This document shows, piece after piece, positions 25,336 through 35,434 of a stretch of 64,000 nt of DNA. The translations under genes were made by a program, and so were the position numbers. The stretch is from the NCBI GenBank assembly GCA_947468275.1, contig CANIKO010000011.1, forward strand, positions 62,001 through 126,000, given 5' to 3'. This DNA comes from Bacteroidota bacterium (lineage in GTDB: Bacteria > Bacteroidota > Bacteroidia > NS11-12g > UBA9320). The notes under the pieces are model-generated. The model was not told the origin of the DNA, did not search any database, and was given only the letters and a program-made list of their open reading frames with translations. Each line of letters starts with the position of its first letter. The first letter of the stretch is position 1.

Positions 25336-26721
25336 ATGACGTTTGATTTAATAGTAATAGGCACCGGCCCGGGGGGCTATGTAGCAGCCATCCGTGCTTC
25401 ACAATTAGGACTTAAAGTAGCAGTAATTGAAAAAGCTGAAATAGGCGGTGTGTGCCTTAACTGGGGCTGCATACCAACCAAAGCATTATTAAAATCGGCT
25501 CAGGTTTTTGAATATATTAATCACGCAAAAGACTACGGAATTACCGTGGGTGATGCCACAATAGATTTTGGAGCCGTTGTAACCCGCAGCCGCAATGTGG
25601 CTGGTGGAATGAGCAAAGGTGTTCAGTTTCTGATGAAGAAAAATAAGATAACCGTCATCACCGGTTATGGAAAATTGGTAGCCAAGGGAAAAGTAGAGGT
25701 GGAAAATGAAGGCACCAAAGAAATACACGAAGCCAAACATATTATATTGGCCACCGGAGCCAGAAGCCGCGAATTGCCAAATATAAAAATTGATGGCAAA
25801 AAAGTAATTGGCTATCGCGAAGCAATGGTATTGCCCGAATTACCTAAAACAATGATCGTAATAGGTTCGGGAGCCATAGGCAGCGAGTTTGCCTATTTTT
25901 ATAATGCCATGGGCACCAAAGTAACCATGGTAGAATTTATGCCAAGCATACTTCCGGTGGAAGATGATGACGTAAGCAAAGCCATGGAAAAAATCTTTAA
26001 ATCTAAAGGCTTGGAAATTCTTACTGCATCCACTGTAGATTCTGTAGATACTAGCGGAGTAGGTTGCGTTGTAAAAATAAAAACACCAAAGGGCGAAGAA
26101 ACCCGTGAGTGTGATATTGTGCTTTCAGCAGCTGGTGTGCAAACCAATCTTGAAAACTTAGGATTAGAAACCCTTGGAATAAAAACCGATAAAGGCAAAG
26201 TTTTGGTAAATGAATTTTACCAAACCAATGTAGATGGAATTTATGCCATTGGCGATATCGTTCCGGGTCAGGCTTTGGCTCACGTAGCGAGTGCCGAAGG
26301 AATTATTTGTGTGGAGAAAATTGCCGGTCATCATCCAGAGCCATTGGATTACAACAACATCCCAGGGTGCACCTATTGCTGGCCTGAAATAGCCTCGGTA
26401 GGTTATACCGAAAAGCAAGCCCGCGAAAAAGGTTATGAATTAAAAATTGGCAAATTTCCATTCGCTGCCTCTGGCAAAGCAAGTGCTGCTGGCGCTAAAG
26501 AAGGATTTGTAAAAGTAATATTTGATGCCAAATATGGCGAATGGTTGGGCTGCCACATGGTAGGAGCCAATGTTACCGAAATGATAGCCGAGGCTGTTGT
26601 AGCGCGAAAATTAGAAACCACAGGCCATGAAATTATTAAATCCGTTCACCCTCACCCAACTATGAGCGAAGCAATAATGGAAGCGGCGGCGGCAGCTTAT
26701 GGCGAAGTAATACATTTGTAA
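25336..26721 (+). CDS. lpdA: Dihydrolipoyl dehydrogenase (E3), pyruvate dehydrogenase-like form
   Basis: 461 residues. FAD motif GTGPGGYVAA at 8-17, redox disulfide GGVCLNWGCIPTK at ~37-49, NAD motif VIGSGAIGSEFAY near 175-187, YAIGDIVPGQALAHVA near 305-320 and catalytic HPHPTMSEAI near 440. The LNWGCIPTK form differs from the LNVGCIPSK of the E3 at 13.8 kb and is typical of enzymes paired with pyruvate or branched-chain dehydrogenases in Bacteroidota. The two share the fold but are distinct lineages, not a recent duplication. No E1 or E2 gene adjoins it. Confidence 0.93.
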   Translation: MTFDLIVIGTGPGGYVAAIRASQLGLKVAVIEKAEIGGVCLNWGCIPTKALLKSAQVFEYINHAKDYGITVGDATIDFGAVVTRSRNVAGGMSKGVQFLMKKNKITVITGYGKLVAKGKVEVENEGTKEIHEAKHIILATGARSRELPNIKIDGKKVIGYREAMVLPELPKTMIVIGSGAIGSEFAYFYNAMGTKVTMVEFMPSILPVEDDDVSKAMEKIFKSKGLEILTASTVDSVDTSGVGCVVKIKTPKGEETRECDIVLSAAGVQTNLENLGLETLGIKTDKGKVLVNEFYQTNVDGIYAIGDIVPGQALAHVASAEGIICVEKIAGHHPEPLDYNNIPGCTYCWPEIASVGYTEKQAREKGYELKIGKFPFAASGKASAAGAKEGFVKVIFDAKYGEWLGCHMVGANVTEMIAEAVVARKLETTGHEIIKSVHPHPTMSEAIMEAAAAAYGEVIHL

Positions 26722-26724
26722 CCT

Positions 26725-26758
26725 CACTCCCGGCCCCTCTAAGGAGGAGAGGGGAGTG
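26725..26758. terminator. GC-rich hairpin after lpdA
   Basis: CCCCTCT (26734-26740) pairs with AGAGGGG (26748-26754), extended by CACTC/GAGTG outside. It lies 12 bases past the lpdA stop. A second hairpin CCCCTT/AAGGGG at 26825-26839 follows, before the next gene. Both are of the CT-rich kind that recurs in Bacteroidota intergenic regions. Confidence 0.5.
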
Positions 26759-26881
26759 TTCTTTCGAGTACTTAAAAATGTTTAGTAAACAGTTACCATG
26801 CTCAATACTCATGCGTCAGCCCTACCCCTTTAGAAGGGGGGAGGGGGATGATTTTTAATAATCAATAACCTAATAACCACA

Positions 26882-27532
26882 TTGCAAATCCAAAAATTCA
26901 CCTTCAACTATTTTTCTGAAAATACATACCTATTGTATGATGAAACTTTGAAATGTGCCATAATAGACCCTGGCTGTTGCAACAAAGAAGAAGAAAATGC
27001 GCTCAAAATTTTTATAGCTTCTAAAAACCTAAAGCCAATACTTTTATTAAACACCCATTGCCATATTGACCATATTTTAGGAAATGCATTTGTAGCAGAT
27101 ACTTATAATTTAGACCTTCACATCCACAAAAAAGATTTAGAAGTTTTAAATACGGGAATCATTGTGGCTGACCGTTATGGAATACCTTATCACCCATCGC
27201 CTGACGCCAAAGTTTTTTTGGAAGACGGAGAAACAATAAGATTTGGCAATACATCATTGGATATTATATTTACACCAGGTCATTCTCCCGGAAGTATTTG
27301 TTTTATTAACCATGAAAATAAAAGTGTGATCGGCGGTGATGTGCTTTTTCAAGGTAGTATCGGAAGAACTGATTTACCCGGAGGAGATTTTGAAACCCTT
27401 GCCAATTCTATTAGAACCAAACTATATACTTTGCCGGATGGCTATACTGTTTATCCAGGTCATGGAGATAAAACTTCAATCGGGATTGAAAAAATAAGCA
27501 ACCCTTTTGTTAAAGCTAGTTTGTCATTTTAA
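26882..27532 (+). CDS. MBL-fold metallo-hydrolase (glyoxalase II-like)
   Basis: 216 residues, start TTG 26882. The zinc-binding metallo-beta-lactamase motifs are complete: NTHCHIDHI (HxHxDH) near 57-65, TPGHSPGS near 135-142, IGGDVLF with the bridging Asp near 155, and PGHGDKTSIG near 195-204. This short form (without the glyoxalase II C-terminal helices) is the YcbL/hydroxyacylglutathione-hydrolase-like group, acting on thioesters or related metabolites in the cytoplasm. Exact substrate is not inferable. It precedes ruvA by 68 bases. Confidence 0.9.
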   Translation: MQIQKFTFNYFSENTYLLYDETLKCAIIDPGCCNKEEENALKIFIASKNLKPILLLNTHCHIDHILGNAFVADTYNLDLHIHKKDLEVLNTGIIVADRYGIPYHPSPDAKVFLEDGETIRFGNTSLDIIFTPGHSPGSICFINHENKSVIGGDVLFQGSIGRTDLPGGDFETLANSIRTKLYTLPDGYTVYPGHGDKTSIGIEKISNPFVKASLSF

Positions 27533-27600
27533 GTACAAACATTTAGGTTTGTGTTTTTAACAAATAATAATACCCTAAACTTGTTGAATATATTTAATAC

Positions 27601-28185
27601 ATGTATGATTTTATAGAAGGCAAATTAGAAAAAATAACTCCCGCGTATGCAGTAATTAATTGCAACGGACTAGGTTTTCATATAAATATTTCTGTTTACA
27701 CGTTTGAAAAACTGAAAGGATTGAGCAATGGCCGCCTGCAGGTTCATCAGGTAATTTCGGAAGACAGCCATTCCCTTTTTGGTTTTTTTACTGAAAAGGA
27801 GCGTGAAGTTTTTCGTCATTTAATTTCGGTTAGTGGAGTTGGAGCAAATACTGCAAGAGTACTTTTGTCATCTTTAAATGAAGATGCACTTATTAATGCA
27901 ATAATACGAAAAGATGCCCCGTTATTACAATCAGTGAAAGGTATTGGCCCAAAAGCAGCGCAACGACTTATTTTGGAACTTCATGATAAGTTGGGCAAAA
28001 TTGGAGGCGGCACCGGAACACTGCCAGGCATGGTAAGTAGCGCATTTGACGAGGCATTACAAGCGATGCAGGCTTTGGGCTTTGTGAGGGCTATAGCAGA
28101 AAAAGCTTTGATGAGAGTAAGTAAAGAACTTGGAGAAAATGCTACAACAGAGAGCCTTGTAAAAGATGCTTTTAAATACCTTTAA
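27601..28185 (+). CDS. ruvA: Holliday junction branch migration protein RuvA
   Basis: 194 residues, the normal RuvA length. N-terminal OB-fold (MYDFIEGKLEKITPAYAVI, GLGFHINIS) binds the four-way junction. Two helix-hairpin-helix motifs follow: SGVGANTARVLLSSL and KGIGPKAAQRLILEL. The C-terminal domain III (DEALQAMQALGFVRAIAEKAL) contacts the RuvB motor. ruvB is not in the window. ruvA directly upstream of sprA is an arrangement known in gliding Bacteroidota such as Flavobacterium. Confidence 0.95.
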   Translation: MYDFIEGKLEKITPAYAVINCNGLGFHINISVYTFEKLKGLSNGRLQVHQVISEDSHSLFGFFTEKEREVFRHLISVSGVGANTARVLLSSLNEDALINAIIRKDAPLLQSVKGIGPKAAQRLILELHDKLGKIGGGTGTLPGMVSSAFDEALQAMQALGFVRAIAEKALMRVSKELGENATTESLVKDAFKYL

Positions 28186-28253
28186 TTGCATATTTTTGAA
28201 GATTATTAATAAACGAAAGATATAAGGATACTTTACCAAATTTTAATTAGAAG

Positions 28254-31200
28254 TTGAAAACTACTTTTACCCGCATCTTATTGGTCGCCTCGGCGGCCTT
28301 TGGTATTTCTTTTATATCCTCGGGCACCAATGACTTATTGGTGTATGATTCAAAATTATACATTGACGATGATTCCACAAAAAATGACACATCCAAGCTC
28401 AAGTTTCCTTTAAGAGATAAAAAACCTTACGACTATAATTTCAAAAAAAGCCGTTTTGACCTTAAAGATCCCGAAGTATTAAAGAAAAATACAGAATATG
28501 ATGCAGAAAGCAACTCCTATGTTGAGCATGAAAAATTAGGAACCCGTGATTTAACACCCCCTAAATCTAAGTCATTTTCTGATTATTTAAAAGAACTTGA
28601 GAATCGTGAACAACAAGACTATTTCAAATCAAAAAGTAAAGCGACCAATTTTGTTCGTAGTTCAGGTCTTGTGCCAAGTACTGTAAATATACCAGATGCA
28701 GTAGACAAATTATTTGGTCCGGGATTAATTGATATAAAACCTTCAGGATCAGCCGAGGCCACATTTGGGGGGAGCTATAATGTTGTAAAAAATCCTGCAA
28801 TTCCTGTAAGACAGCAAAAAACCGGCACCCCTGATTTTAAAATCAAAATGCAGGTAAGTGTAGCTGGACAGATTGGAGACAAATTAAAAATTAATACTAA
28901 TTATGATACCGATGCCACCTTTGAATTTGAAAATCAGATAAAATTAAATTGGCAAGGAGGTCAGGATGATATTTTAAAGAAGATAGAACTCGGAAATGTT
29001 AGTTTGCCCCTAAATGGCAGCCTTATTCAAGCAGGTCAAAGTTTATTTGGATTAAAAACACAAATGCAATTTGGCAAATTAAAGGTTACAGCCATTGCCA
29101 CCCAACAAAGAGGACAAACTACAGAAACTGAAGTAAGTGGTGGAGCTCAAGTCACAAAATTTGATATTCAAGCAAATAATTACGAAACAAATAAACATTT
29201 TTTTGTTGGTCAGTTTTTTAAAGATCAATATGATAACGCGTTAAGTTTACTTCCAATAGTTCAATCCGGTGCATTTATCAATTATATTGAAGTATGGGTA
29301 ACCAACCGAAACAAATCATTTAACGATAACAGAAATTTAGTACCTTTTGTAGATTTGGGTGAAACCAATCCTTACAATCCGAAACTTAAAGACTTACCTG
29401 GAACACCCGAACAAACCCACAATGAAGCAAATATTTTGTGGAGTAAAATTATTTCTGACCCTGCCCTAAATAGCAGTACTTCAGTTATAGATGCTTTAAA
29501 AACCAAATATGCCAATTTGGATATGAAAGTGGGCATCGATTATAATATTTTAACCAATGCCCGTAAGCTTACCGAGCAGGAATACACCATCAACAAACAG
29601 TTAGGATATATTTCTTTAAATCAGTCATTAAATAATGATGAAATATTGGCTGTAGCCTATGAATATACTTTTAATGGACGGGTTTTTAAAGTGGGGCAAT
29701 TATCACGTGATAATCCGCCCGGGCCAAGTGGAGGTGGAAATGATTTAGTTGTTAAAATGTTGAAATCTACAATTACCAATACCCATTGGCCATTGTGGGA
29801 TTTAATGATGAAAAATATCTATTCGCTTAATACCTATAATGTTCAAACGCAGGACTTCAGCTTAAATGTTGTATATGCTGATGATAAATCTGCCGACTTA
29901 AATTATCTTCCTGTAAACCCCACTGAAACTAAGATTTTCGAAAAACAACTTATCACGGTTTTAAACCTTGACAGGATGAATAAACAAACAGAAGCGAAGC
30001 CCGACGGGGTTTTTGACTTGATTGATGGCATAACTGTAAATATGATGAATGGCCGAATTATATTCCCTGTAAGAGAACCCTTCGGACCATTTTTAAGAAG
30101 TAAATTTAAAGACCCTAAGGGTAAAGACGCAAGTTTTTATGCTTACGATGCTTTGTATGATTCCACTAAATGGTGGGCCGAACAAGACGTTACCCATAAC
30201 AAATTTTTTCTGAGAGGAAGTTACCGAGGAAGTGCCACCAATGAAATTTCATTAAACGCCATAAATGTGCCACAAGGTTCGGTTAAAGTAACAGCCAATG
30301 GAGCAGCACTTACCGAAAATGTGGATTATACAGTCGATTATAACTTAGGAAGGGTTAGAATTCTTAATGAAGGAATTATTAACTCAGGTGCTGTTATTAA
30401 GGTTTCATCCGAGAGCAATTCTCTTTTTACCCTTCAGCAAAAAACCCTTGTAGGTGCAAGATTTGATTTTACTCACTCACGTAATTTATTACTAGGAGGA
30501 ACCATAATGCACATGCGTGAAAGGCCATTGACACCCAAGGTAGATATTGGTCAAGAACCTATATTAAATACTATTATTGGATTGGATGGCACCTATAATA
30601 AGGATTCTAGATTTATTACCAAACTGGTTGACAAACTTCCATTTATAGAAACCAAAGAAAAATCAAGTGTTTTGATAAGCGGTGAAGTCGCCAAAATTTT
30701 TCCTCATAATGCCAAAACTATCGGAAATACGAAAGGCACTTCATTTTTAGATGACTTTGAAGGTGCTGAAACGCCAATTGATTTAAAATATGTTCTAAAT
30801 TGGAAATTCGCACCAACACCGCAGGGCCAAAATGATTTATTTCCAGAAACAGCTTCTGATTCAACCAATGCATTTAAACGGGCTAAAATCACATTTCACA
30901 CCATAGATCAAACATTTTCAGGAAGTAATAAAAAATATATCCCAAGCTATGTTACCGGAAACGATCAATCCCACCCATTTATAAGAACTTGGGGTTTAAA
31001 GGAAGTTTTTCCTCAGTTGAATATTCAAATGCAGCAAATAAACCAATTGACTACTTTAGATTTGGTGTATTTTCCTAAAAAACGTGGTATCTACAACTAC
31101 AATCCTTCCGCTGCTGATTTTAATCCTGACGGAACCTTTAGCAGACCTAAAGAATCATGGGGAGGTATAGCCCGAAAAATTGAAACCAACGACTTTGAAG

Positions 31201-34200
31201 CTGCAAATATTGATTATATCGAATTTTGGATGATGGATCCTTATTGTTTATTAACGGACAGAAATTCAGCCAATAAGGGCCAACTTTATATAAATATTGG
31301 AAGTATTTCCGAAGACCTTAACGCAGATAATCGAAGGGCAGTTGAAAATGGATTACCAAAAGATGGTTCCTTAGCAGGTCTCGATACCACCCGCTATGGA
31401 CTTATACCACAGGTACCACCACAAATTCAGGCTTTCGACAATGACCCTAACTCAAGATCAAACCAAGACAAAGGATTAGATGGACTTAATGACAATGAAG
31501 AACGCACTTTTTACAATGGATATTTAAATGCCTTAAAAACCAATTACGGCGCCACCAGCACCATTTATAATAATGCATTTAACGACCCAAGTTCTGACAA
31601 TTTTCAGCATTATCTAGATGCAGGATATGATGGAATTAAACAAAGTATTTTAGGAAGATATGAAGCTTACAATGGAATGGAAGGCAATTCTACTTTAGGA
31701 ACATTATCTACAGGGCAACCAAAATCGGCAAGTATTTTCCCAGATGACGAAGATTTAAATAGGGATCAAACAATGAATTTTAATGAAGAGTATTTTCAAT
31801 ATAAAATCGATATTTCAAAAAATGCTTTTAATGTAGGTTCAAATTTTGTGACCGACTCAATTGTTACTGTGCCTAACTATATTGATGGGAGTAATCTACC
31901 TCGCACAGTTACTTGGTATCAGTTTAAAGTACCAATCCGACAATATGATAAAAAAGTAGGGGGAATTCAGGATTTTAAATCCATTCGTTTTATGCGATTG
32001 TTTTTAAAAGGATTTGAAGATAGTGTTGTTTGCAGATTTGGTCAAATGCAACTGGTAAGAGCCGACTGGAGACGTTACCTTAAAAATCTCAATTTTCCAC
32101 CAGGTGTTGGCCCCAATGTTGACCCAAATGATCAAACTGAATTCACTGTTTCCGCTGTAAATATTGAAAAAAATAGCCAGAGAGTGCCCGTTCCATATGT
32201 GGTTCCTCCAGGCATAGTTCGTGAAAATGACCCCACCCAACAAAACAGTGTTCTAATGAACGAACAAGCCTTATCGTTAAGAGTATGCAAACTTAAAAAA
32301 GGAGATTCTCGGGCAGCATATAAAACCTTAAATTTTGATATAAGGAACTATAAAAAAATGAAAATGTTTATTCATGCCGAAGGTAAAGACGTGTCTGATG
32401 GTGATGTAAGAGCATTTATAAGAATAGGAACCGACCTTGAACGAAATTATTATCAATTAGAAATACCTTTAAAAATCACACAACCGGGCACCAGAGATCC
32501 CTGGGCAGTTTGGCCACTCGCCAATGAAATGGATATAAACTTAGAAGATTTTCAGGCTGTAAAATTGGAAAGAAATAAGTACAATACAGATGTTACATCT
32601 TTTTATGAAAAAACATTAGATAATGGAAATGTGATTTCTGTTGTTGGCCAACCTGATTTAAGTAATGTGAGAACAATAATGCTGGGGATAAAAAATCCTT
32701 TAGAAAAGAACCATAACGAAATATGCCCTGAAGTATGGTTTAACGAATTAAGATTAGAAGACTTTGTGAATAATGGAGGTTATGCTGCCAATGCCAGAAT
32801 TGTTGCAAATTTGGCCGACTTTGGAAAACTAAATATTACCGGAAGCTATTCCTCCATTGGTTTTGGAGGGGTGGACAAGAGGCTGAATCAACGAAGCCTA
32901 AACGAATCTATAACGTATGACATTCAAAGCAGTTTTGAATTGGGCAAATTTTTCCCTAAAAAAACAGGCATAACGATTCCATTTTTTATAGGTTACAACG
33001 AGAATATTATAAATCCTAAGTATTATCCTCTCAATCCAGATGTACTATTAAAAACAGCTCTTAAAGCGGCACAAACCAAAGCGGAAGAAAAGACAATTAA
33101 AGAGAATGCTCAGGATTTCACCTCACGCTATAGTTATAATTTTACCAATGTTAAAAAGAATAAAGTAGGGGGTGGCAAAGCCCATATTTATGATATCGAA
33201 AATTTCAATGTCAGTTACAGTTATCAAAAAATATTTAGAAGGAATCAAATAATTCAAGAAAATTTAGCTGAATCCTACAGAGCAAGTTTGGGTTATAATT
33301 TTAGCCAAGCACCTAAGCCTTGGAAACCATTCAAAAAAATCAAGACAAAAGCCCTCACTCCAATTAAGGGTTTCGGATTATTCTTTGTACCCCAAAGTAT
33401 AACCATGCGGTTTGATGTGGACCGTCGGTATGCGGAATTGCAAAACCGTAACAACGATAATTTCAAAGCCATTGTTCCAAGATTATATGATAAAACATTT
33501 CTTCTTACAAGGGTCTATGGGGTGAATTATAATCTTACCAACAATATAAAACTGGACTATAATGCTACACTTAATGCACGAGTTGAAGAGCCAATAAACG
33601 CATTAAATACACAAGAAAAAAAGGATACCATGTGGAATAATTTTAAAGGCATGGGTAAACCAAATGATTTTAACCAAGTAATTAATGTTACCTATAACAT
33701 GCCCTTGAGTAAAATTAAACTATTAAATTGGATTGTCCTGTCGGGTCGATATACTGGAAGTTATAATTGGCGGACTGCACCGCTTGCCGCACCAATAATG
33801 GGAAACACTATTCAAAATTCACAAACAATTGGAGGAAACGGTCAGTTTAATTTTTCATCTTTTTATAACAAATTCTCACTTCTTAAAAAAGCCAATATGC
33901 CTAAAGCACCTGGGAAGGCTAAAAAGAAAAAGTATGACGATGAGGAAACCGCCCCAAAAAGCAAAGAAGACAAAAAGAAAAAAGATTTTGAAATTTCTAC
34001 ACCAGCAAGAATTTCTCTTAAATTTATCACTATGCTTAAGCAAATTTCGCTTGATTTAAGCTCAACCAACGGAACTACTTTGCCCGGATATAAACGTGGG
34101 TTAGATTACCTAGGAATAAATGATAGATACAAAACCCCCGGACTTCCTTTTATTGCAGGATTTCAGGATCCTAACGTTAGATATAAATTGGCTCAGGGTG

Positions 34201-35399
34201 GGCACTTATCTCAAAATCCATTTCAAATAAACCGTTATATACAATTACAAGGGTTGGAAATAAAAGGAACTGGAACATTGGAGCCATTTGATGGATTTAG
34301 GATTAATCTTAATTTTGAAAGAAGATTCTCTTTAAGCACCTCCAGTACTTTCAGATACGATACAATTACTAATAGTTTTATTGATCAGGGGTATATGGAA
34401 GCCGGAATGTTCAGTATTTCTTCAATAACTTGGAAAACCGCTTTTGAAAAAAACGGCAATTCATCTAACAATTTTAAGTCGGACGCTTACGACCAGTTTC
34501 AAAAAAACAGACGAGTAATTGCTGAAAAAGTACAGGCAGAAGAATTAAGTAAAGATATTTGGAAATCTAAAAATTATGCAAATTACATTGGCTTGCTTGA
34601 CGCAACTTCAAGATATCCTGTCGGTATTGACAGCAATCATCAGGATGTTTTGATGTTTGCATTTATGGCAGCCTATCAAGGCAAAGACGCCAAGAGTTAT
34701 AAATTAGATCGTTTCCCTATGATTCCATTACCATCATGGCGCATTTCGTGGAATGGGTTGAGCAATTTAGAACTTGTGAAAAAAGTATTTTCAAATATTA
34801 CTATAAGCCATGCCTATAGTTCAACAACGTCTATTGGCAATTTTAATACCAGTGCCAACTATGGGCTAGATACATTAACTAAAGGAAAAAATCTTACACC
34901 GAAATATCAGTTTACGACCATCACCATTATGGAACGATTAAGTCCATTAATAAAAATTGATATGACTTTAAAAAGTGGTCTAACTTTAAACTTTGAAATA
35001 AAAACAGATCGTTCGTTAAATTTAACTACTAGTTATAAAATTAATGAAATTCATAATAAGGAATATGTATTTGGAACAGGGTATCGCAAGTCGGGGCTTA
35101 TACTTCCGTTTAAAATAAACGGACGCAAACCAATGCTCAAAAACGATTTAGATTTCAGAATGGATTTTTCTATACGCGATGGATACACAATTACTCGAGA
35201 TATAAATTCGAATATAGCCCCTTCAGCTAATGCTGGTATGAGATCAATTTCTATAAGACCTACATTAAATTATAACATCACAGATAATCTCAATTTTAGG
35301 GCTTTCTATAATCGCAACGTTAATAAACCAAAAACAACTTTATCCTTTCCTACAGCGCTTACTAGCTTTGGAATTTCATTAAGGTACACCCTTCAATAG
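28254..35399 (+). CDS. sprA: Cell-surface/T9SS outer-membrane translocon protein SprA
   Basis: 2381 residues, start TTG 28254, close to the ~2400 of Flavobacterium SprA. SprA is the very large (36-strand) beta-barrel through which T9SS cargo crosses the outer membrane. Seen: an N-terminal signal, early VNIPDAVDKLFGPGLIDIKPSG and the GDKLKINTNYDTDATFEFENQIKL block, DDFEGAETPIDL near 840, repeated membrane-strand segments over the last ~900 residues, and a terminal aromatic strand. Lys-rich PKAPGKAKKKKYDDEE near 1885 is a soluble loop. Gene order ruvA-sprA supports the call. It is the exporter for the many cargo genes in this window. Confidence 0.95.
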   Translation: MKTTFTRILLVASAAFGISFISSGTNDLLVYDSKLYIDDDSTKNDTSKLKFPLRDKKPYDYNFKKSRFDLKDPEVLKKNTEYDAESNSYVEHEKLGTRDLTPPKSKSFSDYLKELENREQQDYFKSKSKATNFVRSSGLVPSTVNIPDAVDKLFGPGLIDIKPSGSAEATFGGSYNVVKNPAIPVRQQKTGTPDFKIKMQVSVAGQIGDKLKINTNYDTDATFEFENQIKLNWQGGQDDILKKIELGNVSLPLNGSLIQAGQSLFGLKTQMQFGKLKVTAIATQQRGQTTETEVSGGAQVTKFDIQANNYETNKHFFVGQFFKDQYDNALSLLPIVQSGAFINYIEVWVTNRNKSFNDNRNLVPFVDLGETNPYNPKLKDLPGTPEQTHNEANILWSKIISDPALNSSTSVIDALKTKYANLDMKVGIDYNILTNARKLTEQEYTINKQLGYISLNQSLNNDEILAVAYEYTFNGRVFKVGQLSRDNPPGPSGGGNDLVVKMLKSTITNTHWPLWDLMMKNIYSLNTYNVQTQDFSLNVVYADDKSADLNYLPVNPTETKIFEKQLITVLNLDRMNKQTEAKPDGVFDLIDGITVNMMNGRIIFPVREPFGPFLRSKFKDPKGKDASFYAYDALYDSTKWWAEQDVTHNKFFLRGSYRGSATNEISLNAINVPQGSVKVTANGAALTENVDYTVDYNLGRVRILNEGIINSGAVIKVSSESNSLFTLQQKTLVGARFDFTHSRNLLLGGTIMHMRERPLTPKVDIGQEPILNTIIGLDGTYNKDSRFITKLVDKLPFIETKEKSSVLISGEVAKIFPHNAKTIGNTKGTSFLDDFEGAETPIDLKYVLNWKFAPTPQGQNDLFPETASDSTNAFKRAKITFHTIDQTFSGSNKKYIPSYVTGNDQSHPFIRTWGLKEVFPQLNIQMQQINQLTTLDLVYFPKKRGIYNYNPSAADFNPDGTFSRPKESWGGIARKIETNDFEAANIDYIEFWMMDPYCLLTDRNSANKGQLYINIGSISEDLNADNRRAVENGLPKDGSLAGLDTTRYGLIPQVPPQIQAFDNDPNSRSNQDKGLDGLNDNEERTFYNGYLNALKTNYGATSTIYNNAFNDPSSDNFQHYLDAGYDGIKQSILGRYEAYNGMEGNSTLGTLSTGQPKSASIFPDDEDLNRDQTMNFNEEYFQYKIDISKNAFNVGSNFVTDSIVTVPNYIDGSNLPRTVTWYQFKVPIRQYDKKVGGIQDFKSIRFMRLFLKGFEDSVVCRFGQMQLVRADWRRYLKNLNFPPGVGPNVDPNDQTEFTVSAVNIEKNSQRVPVPYVVPPGIVRENDPTQQNSVLMNEQALSLRVCKLKKGDSRAAYKTLNFDIRNYKKMKMFIHAEGKDVSDGDVRAFIRIGTDLERNYYQLEIPLKITQPGTRDPWAVWPLANEMDINLEDFQAVKLERNKYNTDVTSFYEKTLDNGNVISVVGQPDLSNVRTIMLGIKNPLEKNHNEICPEVWFNELRLEDFVNNGGYAANARIVANLADFGKLNITGSYSSIGFGGVDKRLNQRSLNESITYDIQSSFELGKFFPKKTGITIPFFIGYNENIINPKYYPLNPDVLLKTALKAAQTKAEEKTIKENAQDFTSRYSYNFTNVKKNKVGGGKAHIYDIENFNVSYSYQKIFRRNQIIQENLAESYRASLGYNFSQAPKPWKPFKKIKTKALTPIKGFGLFFVPQSITMRFDVDRRYAELQNRNNDNFKAIVPRLYDKTFLLTRVYGVNYNLTNNIKLDYNATLNARVEEPINALNTQEKKDTMWNNFKGMGKPNDFNQVINVTYNMPLSKIKLLNWIVLSGRYTGSYNWRTAPLAAPIMGNTIQNSQTIGGNGQFNFSSFYNKFSLLKKANMPKAPGKAKKKKYDDEETAPKSKEDKKKKDFEISTPARISLKFITMLKQISLDLSSTNGTTLPGYKRGLDYLGINDRYKTPGLPFIAGFQDPNVRYKLAQGGHLSQNPFQINRYIQLQGLEIKGTGTLEPFDGFRINLNFERRFSLSTSSTFRYDTITNSFIDQGYMEAGMFSISSITWKTAFEKNGNSSNNFKSDAYDQFQKNRRVIAEKVQAEELSKDIWKSKNYANYIGLLDATSRYPVGIDSNHQDVLMFAFMAAYQGKDAKSYKLDRFPMIPLPSWRISWNGLSNLELVKKVFSNITISHAYSSTTSIGNFNTSANYGLDTLTKGKNLTPKYQFTTITIMERLSPLIKIDMTLKSGLTLNFEIKTDRSLNLTTSYKINEIHNKEYVFGTGYRKSGLILPFKINGRKPMLKNDLDFRMDFSIRDGYTITRDINSNIAPSANAGMRSISIRPTLNYNITDNLNFRAFYNRNVNKPKTTLSFPTALTSFGISLRYTLQ

Positions 35400-35434
35400 T
35401 ATTATTATTAAATAATTATATAAAACAGATTAGC

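Noticed and set aside
13780-26721. The two lpdA genes as a recent duplication
   Set aside because: They differ in key motifs (LNVGCIPSK versus LNWGCIPTK, HAHP versus HPHP), fitting two old lineages.
26722-26881. Possible riboswitch between lpdA and the metallo-hydrolase
   Set aside because: Only CT-rich simple hairpins are present; no known aptamer core is recognised.
33829-34069. Overlapping frames in the Lys-rich part of sprA
   Set aside because: Biased codons give long frames on both strands; sprA reads through without a break.
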